Shown in pieces: positions 48,312 to 55,406 of a stretch of DNA of 64,000 nt (position 1 is the first letter of the stretch; every line of letters begins with the position of its first letter). The stretch lies in the NCBI GenBank assembly GCA_023374045.1, contig CM041776.1, forward strand, positions 41,918,171-41,982,170, given 5' to 3'. A program made the position numbers and the translations under genes. Source of the stretch: Limonium bicolor. Its lineage: Eukaryota > Streptophyta > Magnoliopsida > Caryophyllales > Plumbaginaceae. Below the pieces are notes generated by a model, which saw only the letters and a list, made by a program, of their open reading frames with translations, was not told the DNA's origin and searched no databases.

Positions 48312-48782
48312 AATGTTTTTACTCCACAGGTACCCGAGGCATGAAGGTAGAGTAAGGACCGGATGTAATCTTTTTGGTAGTTAGTAGGATTGGGATGGTG
48401 TACCGAGTTGTACACGGCTAAGGCCTTTTGAGTAGCCGGTGTACCATGTGGTACACCTTTTTGGATATTGAATTCGTAATGGATAGTAGGGAGAGGATGT
48501 ATAAACTCTTCAATTTTGGGAAGTAACCTTGGAATGTAATTCGTGAAACTTGGATACTCGGTAATCAAATGTAAGTAAGTATTTGGTATTGTAAGTAAGT
48601 AGTATGTATTCAATTATTCTGATCATCAGACCGACACGGTAAGTAGTAGTAGCCTTGTTAACCTTGGATGGTTAACGGCGTTGTATCACCCGCCGGGTAG
48701 TAAGTATTCCGCTGCGAGTAAGGTAATTATGGGTGTGAATAGAGGATAATGGAAGGATTAGCGGTTGGGGTGTTACAAAAAG

Positions 48783-48794
48783 TGGTATCAGAGC
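48783..48794 (+). other. Primer binding site of element H (initiator tRNA-Met)
   Basis: TGGTATCAGAGC, five bases after the LTR end at 48777. It primes minus-strand synthesis. Confidence 0.95.
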
Positions 48795-49003
48795 GAAGTC
48801 TCGCTCTAATGATTAGAATCTTAAGAGTAGTGATTACCGAGTTAGGATTTCAACCGTCTTAAGACGAATATTTAGAAACCTGACTAGGAACTATCGTTGT
48901 TAACAACGGATACCCTTAACGTCTGCAAAGACGATACCATTGTTTGAATCAAGACCATGAGGTCATAGTATCATGACATCTAATGTAATCCACACTTGTT
49001 CAG
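48795..49003 (+). other. Untranslated region between primer site and gag of H
   Basis: About 210 bases with no frame of note; a packaging signal would be expected here. The ATG at 49004 begins the gag frame. Confidence 0.6.
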
Positions 49004-49674
49004 ATGTCAGGACGAGGTCCAGGTCGTCCCAGAGGAGGGACTAATGACGGACCAAGCGCGCAGACGATAGCTGAAATCGTCGCCGCCACGGTAGCACAGA
49101 TGCTACCGGATGTAATCACTGCTGTACAACAAACACAACAAACTCAGCAGCAGCAACAACAGCAGCAACAGCCCGACCCGCCTCAACCCCGTGAGACCAT
49201 TGGGTAAAAGCAGTCGCCGACCTTCGACCTCCCTGCTTTAGAGGCGAGAGCGACCCCGCCAAACTCGAGGCCTACCTCTCCGAGATGGAGACGGCCTTCG
49301 AGACACTTGAGACTCCCGCTGGAGTTCGAGTGAGGATAGCTGCGTACTACCTCAAAGACGCGGCTATGGACTGGTGGAAGCTCATTAAGGCCGAGCACGT
49401 AGCAGACCCTGCATTCGGTTGGGAAGCATTCACCTCTCTCCTCCGATCTAAGTACTATCCCGAGCATGTCAAGACCAAGAAAAGGCTTGAGCTCGATGCA
49501 CTAAAAATGACCGAGAAGATGACGGTTGATGAATATTACCGCACCTTCACCTCTCTTCTCAGACTTCTACCCGACCTTGGGTATACCGGCCAGGTCTTGG
49601 TCGACCGCTTCTACGGCGGATTGAGCCATCGACTTCGGTATGGCATGGGCTTCACACGGTTTACCTCCCTTCAG
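49004..49674 (+). pseudogene. gag: gag of chromovirus H, exon 1 (capsid domain)
   Basis: Starts MSGRGPGRPRGGTNDG, with an AT-hook-like GRPRGG, then a Q-run (TQQTQQQQQQQQQ). A one-base shift near 49200 ends the first frame at 49207; the correct frame goes on through DPAKLEAYLSEMETAFETL. The capsid domain is YYLKDAAMDWWKLIKAEH, WEAFTSLLRSKYYPEHV, and the MTVDEYYRTFTSLLRLLPDL segment. The protein frame runs to FTSLQ at 49674, followed by GTAAAC. Reading through gives a stop at 49693. Gag assembles the particle. A chromovirus gag of about 400 residues is expected, and the three exons together give that. Confidence 0.85.
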
Positions 49675-49760
49675 GTAAACAAGTTGAACCCTTAAAAGCC
49701 ATGAGTAATGTGAATTAGTATTCCCGTATGTAAGTGTAACCTAATGCCTAAGTAATTCAG
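49675..49760 (+). other. Predicted gag intron 1 of element H (86 bp)
   Basis: CAG/GTAAAC donor and TTCAG/GAG acceptor. The 86 bases contain stops, while the flanks join in phase 0 (FTSLQ then ECYHAASRVE), restoring a continuous gag. A CTAAT 19 bases before the acceptor AG could serve as the branch point. Size and composition are typical of plant introns. Confidence 0.75.
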
Positions 49761-50025
49761 GAGTGTTACCATGCTGCCTCCCGAGTGGAGATCACATGCC
49801 AGCTGAGGGATGAAGATCAAGCGCTCAAGCGCAAGGCAAGCAACAAAAACACCTCCGATGACCAGAATCAATCCAAACCTTGGAAGAAAAGGAAGGGGAA
49901 GCATTCCCATCAGAAGAACACTTCCGGAGACGGCGGTGCCCATGGAGGCAAGGCAGCTGAGCCATTACAGATTGCCTACACCGCACCAGTGGCAGCGAAG
50001 CCACTGAGGTCTCAGCCCTACAGGG
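49761..50025 (+). pseudogene. gag: gag of chromovirus H, exon 2
   Basis: Encodes ECYHAASRVEITCQLRDEDQ, then a long basic linker (KRKASNKNTSD, KPWKKRKGKHSHQKN) and ends PLRSQPYRG at 50025. The final Gly codon is split (phase 1) by the next intron. The linker between capsid and zinc knuckles is usual for chromoviruses. No internal stop. Confidence 0.82.
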
Positions 50026-50118
50026 GTAAGAAACCGAAACCGAATTAGTACACTTGTGAATTAGTATGTATGTGGAGTATTGTAAGTATACCGAACCTTG
50101 CTAACTTGGAAGCTATAG
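50026..50118 (+). other. Predicted gag intron 2 of element H (93 bp)
   Basis: AGGG/GTAAGA donor, CTATAG/GCT acceptor and a CTAAC branch-like motif at 50101-50105. It contains stop codons; removal joins QPYRG to SGFGQGKNQ in phase 1. Confidence 0.78.
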
Positions 50119-50463
50119 GCTCTGGATTTGGCCAAGGAAAGAACCAATCTGATGGCCGCAATTACATCTGCCGTAACTGCAACAAGGATCATCCCGGCAC
50201 AGATTGCCAAGGAAGGGAGATCCGCTGCTTCACTTGTCAGAAACCGGGCCACCGTGCCAATGCATGCCCAGAAAACTCCAAGCCCAAGGGCAACTACCAG
50301 GGCTACAAGCAGCGTGAAGGCAAGGAAGTTGCGTCTGGCGATGCTCATGCCCAGCATACCTCGCAGGGACAGGGATCCCGAGGTCCGCAGAAGGGCGCAC
50401 CGCAGAGGCAGCCGGCCTTACACATCATTGACCGTGATGGGACCGGGACTAAGTCCGGCCCAG
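50119..50463 (+). pseudogene. gag: gag of chromovirus H, exon 3 (two zinc knuckles)
   Basis: Encodes the nucleocapsid: a first knuckle CRNCNKDHPGTDC (CX2CX3HX4C) and a canonical second knuckle CFTCQKPGHRANAC (CX2CX4HX4C), followed by a G/Q/R-rich tail ending in GTKSGPG at 50463. These bind genomic RNA. The next six bases GTAATA are a strong donor. If the intron is not removed, translation stops after two more residues (TGA at 50472), giving a free Gag. Confidence 0.88.
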
Positions 50464-50651
50464 GTAATAACTGAAACCTTTAATCCTTGAAGAGCATGAC
50501 TAAGTATTAAAGTAATTGTATGAATGGGAGTATGAATGCGTAAGTACTTGAAGTATGAAATTGAGCATGAGTAAGTAACATGGAAGTATGTATTGAGCAT
50601 GAAATGAATTAGTAAGCCTAGAACTCACACTAGATGTGATTACCACCTTAG
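50464..50651 (+). other. Predicted alternative intron leading to the AlkB exon (188 bp)
   Basis: Donor CCCAG/GTAATA; proximal acceptor CACCTTAG/GGAAAT at 50651. Removal joins the last gag codon (phase 1, Gly) in frame with GKFLICYPIPS and on to the AlkB domain. The same donor can use 51527. The interior has stops in every frame. Confidence 0.62.
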
Positions 50652-51385
50652 GGAAATTCCTTATCTGTTACCCGATACCTTCGAACTCACCTCATGAAGA
50701 GACCGACATCGCCACTCACCACTTCAACAACAATCAGTGTCAGGTCATCCGCCCAGGTATGATCTTATTAAAAGGATACCTGACACCGAAGCAAGTTTCA
50801 ATCATCCGACGATGCAACGAGTTAGGAATGGGTCCAGGAGGATTTTATACACCCGAATTCCCCGGTGGAGCTACAATGAAGCTGAAAATGATGTGCTTGG
50901 GAAAGGACTGGAACCCTTATACCAAGACATACCAAACAACGCGAGCAGGAGACGGAGCAACACTTCCAGCAATACCCCCAGAATTCCAAACACTTGTCAC
51001 ATAAGCAGTAGTAATTGCACAACAATGTGAAGATGAACCAATCCCTGCACTTGAAGCAGACTTATGTATCGTCAACTTCTATGAGAAAGAAGGAACTTGG
51101 CCTACACCAAGACAAGGACGAGACAGCGGAATCTCTTGAACTAGGAGTGCCCGTAGTGTCTTGGTCCATTGGTGATGATGCCGTATTTTTGTATAGCGAG
51201 CAGAAGTGTGTGGACCTCGCAGAGAAATTGGTATTGAGATCAGGAGATGTTCTAATCATGGGTGGAAAATCAAGGTTGCTGTATCACGGGATCCAGAAGA
51301 TCAAGTTGAATACGGCACCACCGCAATAATCAACGCCACACACATGAAACCAGGACGCCTGAACCTTACCTTTAGAAAGTATTAA
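50652..51385 (+). pseudogene. AlkB-like 2-oxoglutarate/Fe(II) dioxygenase exon within element H
   Basis: AlkB-family enzymes remove methyl groups from DNA or RNA bases by oxidation. After a 30-residue linker the domain starts RPGMILLKGYLTPKQ and includes MGPGGFYTPEF, LKMMCLGKDWNPY, LCIVNFYEKEG, GLHQDKDETAE, LGVPVVSWSIGDDAVFLY, SGDVLIMGGKSRLLYHGIQKI and GRLNLTFRKY with stop TAA at 51383. Iron ligands are His (51105), Asp (51111) and His (51285); 2-oxoglutarate Arg is at 51356 and the second Arg of RxxxxxR at 51374. The layout matches plant ALKBH1-like proteins, where RPGM and LTFRQY-type ends are known. This copy has a TAA at 51002 and one-base shifts near 51095 and 51320, so it is not functional. 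No AlkB is standard in Ty3/gypsy elements; capture of a host gene is inferred. Confidence 0.9.
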
Positions 51386-51454
51386 TTTCGTAGTAGCATG
51401 TAATCCAGTAGTAACGTGTATTAGAGACACAGTATGTATGATGGTTGGTTATTC

Positions 51455-51460
51455 AATAAA
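51455..51460 (+). terminator. Candidate poly(A) signal after the AlkB stop
   Basis: AATAAA, 70 bases after the AlkB stop, preceded by T/G-rich sequence (ATGGTTGGTTATTC) and inside the distal intron. It could end a Gag-AlkB transcript before pol. Confidence 0.45.
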
Positions 51461-51527
51461 AGCAGTGTTGGTTATTAAATTCCACTTGCGTTCCACCATC
51501 TTTGCTTATAATCTCATGAATCAATAG

Positions 51528-52036
51528 GTTGTGGACTCGGTACCGAAGGTAACCTGAGCATCCTCACCGAAGAACAAGCCGGCAAGAGCGGCACCATTCT
51601 AACGGGAACATTCCCAGTAAACGGCATCGAAGCCTCAGTATTATTCGACTCCGGCGCCTCTCACACCTTTGTATCGCCATCATTCGCTACAAGGTTGGGG
51701 CTAGACGCAGAGGAGCTACCAAATTTCTTGGTTACTCTCCCGTCGAAGGAGCGGGTAAAGTGTACTAAGTATTACCACACCGCCACCATTCAAATCAAAG
51801 GTGAAGCGTTTCCCATTTCCTTCATTGAATTCAACAGATTGGGATTCGACTTGATAATTGGAATGAACTGGTTGGAGCGGCACAAAGGACGGATCCTATG
51901 CGCCGAGCACCGATTGCTGCTCAAGAGTCCATCTGGGGTCACTGTTTCATACCGCCAGAGACCAAGAGCCTTCAACTACAGTCATCTCCGCTATGGCAAT
52001 GTATCGGGAGCTCAGAAAAGGACATGAAGTGTATTT
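51528..52036 (+). pseudogene. pol: pol of chromovirus H: aspartic protease
   Basis: Begins at the distal acceptor with CGLGTEGNLSILTEEQ, then TGTFPVNGIEASVLFDSGASHTF, with catalytic DSGAS (Asp codon 51647). Next come the flap region SKERVKC and DLIIGMNWLERHKG (partner motif). The frame is open to 52027, although the last 14 residues are out of phase because of a one-base shift near 51985 and another near 52035; the alternative frame gives [12 protein letters not shown], the expected sequence. The first internal ATG is at 51695, but translation would enter from gag. Confidence 0.88.
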
Positions 52037-53576
52037 ATGTACGTGCAAGATCTGGAGAGAGATCCAGAATTCAGTGATGATGTGACCGTAGTCTCAGAAT
52101 TCCCTGATGTATTTCCGAAAGAGCTACCTGGTATGCCACCACAAAGAGCGGTAGAGTTTGAAATCGACCTTGTACCGGGTACTGGTCCCATTGCTAGGGC
52201 ACCATACCGCATGGCACCAGCAGAAATGGCAGAACTCAAAGAGCAACTACATGATCTACTCGACAAAGGGTTTATACGCCCGAGCGTATCACCCTGGGGA
52301 GCACCGGTCCTCTTCGTGAAGAAGAAGGACGGTAGTCTCCGCCTCTGCATCGACTACCGCGAATTGAATGCGGTCACAGTAAAGAACAAATCCATTGCCA
52401 CACATCGACGACCTGTTCGATCAGTTGAAGGGAGCATCTGTCTTCTCTAAGATTGATCTCCGATCCGGATATCACCAAATTGCTATCAAAGAGCAAGATA
52501 TTGAGAAAACAGCATTCCGAACAAGATATGGCCACTACGAATTCACAGTGATGCCATTCGGTTTGTCTAACGCACCAGCCAAATTCATGGACCTAATGAA
52601 TCGGTTATTCAGTGATCAGCTGGACACTTCAGTAGTAGTATTCATAGACGACATCCTTGTGTATTCAAAGTCAGCAGAAGAACATGAAAACCATTTGAGA
52701 AGAGTACTTGAGACACTGCGCGAGAACCAGCTGTATGCGAAGTTCTCCAAATGCGAGTTTTGGCTAGATCAGGTATCATTCCTCGGTCATGTCATCTCGA
52801 GCGGGCATTTCAGTAGATCCATCCAAAATCGAAGCAGTCGATCATGGCCTAGACCTAAGACTGTTACCGACATCCGGAGCTTTCTTGATTTAGCCGATTA
52901 TTACCGGAGGTTTGTAAAGGACTTCTCAAAAGTCGCTAAGCCCATGACGTCATTGATGAAGAAAGATGCACCGTTTGTATGGACAAGCGAGTGCGAGGTA
53001 TCCTTCCAGAAACTAAAAGACTCATTGACCTCAGCGCCAGTTCTCACACTTCCAGAGGGCACAGAGGGATTTGAGGTGTATTGTGATGCATCGGGTAAGG
53101 GCATGGGATGCGTACTCATGCAGCATGGCAAGGTAGTAGCCTATGCTTCTCGCCAGCTGAAAAAGCATGAGGAGAATTACCCGACACACGATCTAGAGTT
53201 AGGAGCCATTGTCTTCGCCTTGAAGATATGGCGACACTATCTCTATGGGGTAAGCATCACCATCTACTCCGACCACAAAAGTTTACAGTATGTATTCACA
53301 CAGAAAGAACTGAACCTAAGACAAAGGAGGTGGATGGAGTTCCTATCAGATTATGACATCAACCTCCAGTATAAAGAAGGGAAGGCAAACGTTGTAGCCG
53401 ACGCCCTGAGTCGTCGAGCACACTCGCTCCATTCGCTACTCGCTTCTTCTAGCTTGGTTGACGAGGTGCGAGACGCTCAGTTGAGCGACCCTTACTTCAC
53501 AGAGATCAGACAGAAAATCACAGATGGTACCTTCAAGAGCCGAAAGTACGACTTCAAACTTATGAAGATGGTCTGA
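52037..53576 (+). pseudogene. pol: pol of chromovirus H: reverse transcriptase and RNase H
   Basis: Two frames. From 52037: [20 protein letters not shown], then [25 protein letters not shown] to 52395, where one base is gained or lost. From 52395 (393 residues): [37 protein letters not shown], catalytic [11 protein letters not shown] (Asp85, Asp86), then FLGHVIS and the thumb. A short out-of-phase patch at 52800-52850 self-corrects. RNase H follows: [40 protein letters not shown], ending VVADALSRR. The spacing is that of chromoviruses. Confidence 0.93.
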
Positions 53577-54436
53577 TCCGATTGAATGGCAGATTATGCG
53601 TCCCCCGAAGCAATGCTGAGCTAAGGGATCGCATTCTGCGAGAGTCACATTGTTCGACATTGCATGTCCATCCGGGAGCCTCTAAAATGTACAAAGACAT
53701 GAAGAGGTACTTCTGGTGGTCAGGAATGAAATCAGACGTGACTGAGTATGTTCTGAGGTGTCTCACATGCCAGAAGGTGAAGTTCGAGCACCGAAGACCG
53801 GAGGAATGGTGCAATCCATGCCCATTCCAGTGGAAATTCCACGATATCTCTATGGATTTTGTTGTTGGACTCCCACCTGCTAGGGGAGGACTCAACATGA
53901 TCTGGGTAGTAGTCGATCGTCTCACCAAGGTTGCCCGATTCATACCGATGAAGGACACCTGGAAGGTGGAAGCTCGCGGAGCTATTCGACAAGGAGATCA
54001 TCCGACACCACGGAGTCCCGAAAACCATTGTATCTGACCGCGACACCAGATTTCTTTCGAGATACTGGAGAGCAACACGGGAAGCGCTTGGTACTGAGTT
54101 GAAGCTTAGCACCGCCTTCCACCACAGACCGACGGTCAGACAGAAAGGACCATCCAAACACTAGAGGATATGCTAGGGCATGTGCCTTAGACTTCCAGGG
54201 GAGCTGGATTGAGAAGCTTCATCTTATCGAGTTTTCGTATAACAATAGCTATCATGCTTCGATTAAGATGTCGCCTTCCAAGCTTTGTATGGTAGACCTT
54301 GCCGTACCCCGTTGTGTTGGGATGAGTCAAGCGAAGCGGTCATCATAGGACCGAGTATTTAGAACAAGTACAAGCTGAAGTACAAAATCCGAGCAAATAT
54401 GAAAGCAGCCCAAGATAGACAAAATCCTATGCGGAT
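53577..54436 (+). pseudogene. pol: pol of chromovirus H: integrase zinc finger and catalytic core
   Basis: The frame from 53582 carries ILRESHCSTLHVHPGASKMY and CLTCQKVKFEH, the H2C2 zinc finger, then FHDISMDFVVGLPP (first catalytic Asp) and VVVDRLTKVARFIPM. A shift near 53960 ends it at 54037. The second Asp (VSDRDTRF, near 54035) and the [15 protein letters not shown] segment with the Glu (near 54130) are readable in other frames with several indels and stops to 54436. Integrase joins cDNA to the chromosome. Damaged, but in the normal order. Confidence 0.87.
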
Positions 54437-54882
54437 GTGCGACGACGCGACCTTGAGTTCGCCGTGGGCGACCAAGTGTTCTTGCGTGTCTCACCTATGA
54501 AGGGTGTCTTTCGATTTGGCCAAAAGGGCAAGCTGAGCCCGAAATTTGTAGGCCCGTATACCATTACCGAGAGGATTGGAGCCGTAGCTTATAGGCTAGC
54601 ATTGCCTGAAGAATTGGGGCGTGTTCATGATGTCTTTCATGTATCACAACTCAAGAAATACATAGCCGATCCCTCTCATGTATTAGAACCCGAACATTAT
54701 CCCTAGAGCCGATGAGATATGTCGAGACTCCATTGCGAATCCTTGATACGAAAACAAGAGACACTCGCCATAAATCTGTACGAATGGTGAAGGTCTTGTG
54801 GTCTAACCACGATGTCGAGGAAGCGACTTGGGAATTAGAGGACGCCATGAAGGTGAAGTACCCGAACCTATTTGTAGACTAG
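54437..54882 (+). pseudogene. pol: pol of chromovirus H: integrase C-terminus and chromodomain
   Basis: The frame 54437-54706 has DLEFAVGDQVFLRVSPMKG, the GPY/F motif in FVGPYTITERIGAVAYRLALP, and HDVFHVSQLKKYI. After a stop at 54704 and a frame change near 54745, the sense sequence reads RMVKVLWSNHDVEEATWELE, ending at TAG 54880. That is a C-terminal chromodomain, with the W-x5-EEATWE block typical of chromoviruses. It is known in this family to guide integration to heterochromatin marks. The homologous tail is absent from A and B. Confidence 0.88.
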
Positions 54883-55390
54883 ATGTCTGGTATCCGTATA
54901 TTACGGAGGGTACGGGGCGTACCCCTTTTAAGGGGGGTAGAGCCTTTTTGCTTTTGCATTGCTTCGGGTTAGCATTGCGTAGTATGTATGTATTGTAATG
55001 GTATTTTGTTGGCACATGTAGTGCTAATGGTATTGTATTGGCACAAAGTAGTGCTAGTAGTATTCAGTATGTAGTACAAGGAGTATGGTATGTGTACGGT
55101 ATGTGTATAATGAGTAATGCATTTGTGTTGTACGGTATATGACACGAATGACATTGTGAAGTGTATTGTGAATGTATTGTGTAAGGTGCGAATTGAATGG
55201 TGTATTATGTATGGATTGAGTATTGTGTGTGGCAATTGAACTGTATATGTACGGTATCTGAATTGTATGCTGGTAGTGTAAGAATTGTGAACACCTTGTA
55301 AGGTGGTAGTAGAATGTATTGTGGCAATTGGCTTGCCAAATGAGTAGAAATGGTAAACTGTAACCTTGAGCAACTTTGAGGGCAAAGTTT
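54883..55390 (+). other. 3' untranslated region of element H
   Basis: About 500 bases from the chromodomain stop to the polypurine tract. GTATT/TGTA-rich, with no frame of interest except a second polypurine-like motif at 54925-54942. Confidence 0.75.
54925..54942 (+). other. Internal polypurine-tract-like motif of element H
   Basis: TTTTAAGGGGGGTAG, 43 bases after the pol stop. Shared with C (30608-30624) and D (4293-4308). Confidence 0.6.
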
Positions 55391-55406
55391 CTTAAGGGGG
55401 GTAGAT
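55391..55406 (+). other. Polypurine tract of element H
   Basis: CTTAAGGGGGGTAGAT adjoins the 3' LTR start at 55407. Identical to D 5508-5523. Confidence 0.92.

Larger units (their letters stand above)
45776..48329 (+). other. Predicted leader intron inside the 5' LTR of H
   Basis: Donor-like GAAAG/GTAATA at 45776 (or ACAAG/GTAAAT at 45950) and acceptor TTTTTACTCCACAG at 48329. Similar donors and a pyrimidine-rich CAG/G at the same place occur in the LTRs of D, and the acceptor also in C, F and G, which suggests selection. The intron would remove the palindromic array from the spliced leader. This rests on sequence pattern alone. Confidence 0.45.
44811..48777 (+). mobile_element. 5' LTR of element H
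   Basis: 3,967 bp, TGAAATACCCC to GGGGTGTTACA. Order of parts: U3; GT run and CT-rich start-site region (45200-45400); GTAA donor-like sites at 45776 and 45950 after purine-rich sequence; palindromic array 46721-47116; AT-rich stretch 47130-47200; conserved 3' part with a hairpin (48300-48311) and a CAG acceptor (48327-48329). No protein is encoded; the long minus-strand and plus-strand frames over the array are by-products of its repeat length. Confidence 0.93.
50464..51527 (+). other. Predicted alternative intron leading to protease-pol (1,064 bp)
   Basis: Same donor as the AlkB intron, distal acceptor ATCAATAG/GTTGTG. Removal joins gag in phase 1 (Gly) with CGLGTEGNLSILTEEQAG and the protease DSGAS. 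The AlkB coding sequence then becomes intronic and is discarded. Confidence 0.62.

Noticed and set aside
49675..49760. The gag gaps of H as random stop and frameshift mutations
   Set aside because: Both gaps have GT/AG ends, plant-like length and exact phase restoration; two coincidences of that sort are unlikely. RNA evidence would settle it.
50636..51004. A free-standing AlkB gene starting at its own ATG (50636 or 50758)
   Set aside because: No promoter or leader is visible, and the frame joins gag in phase through a good donor. Independent expression is possible but less supported.
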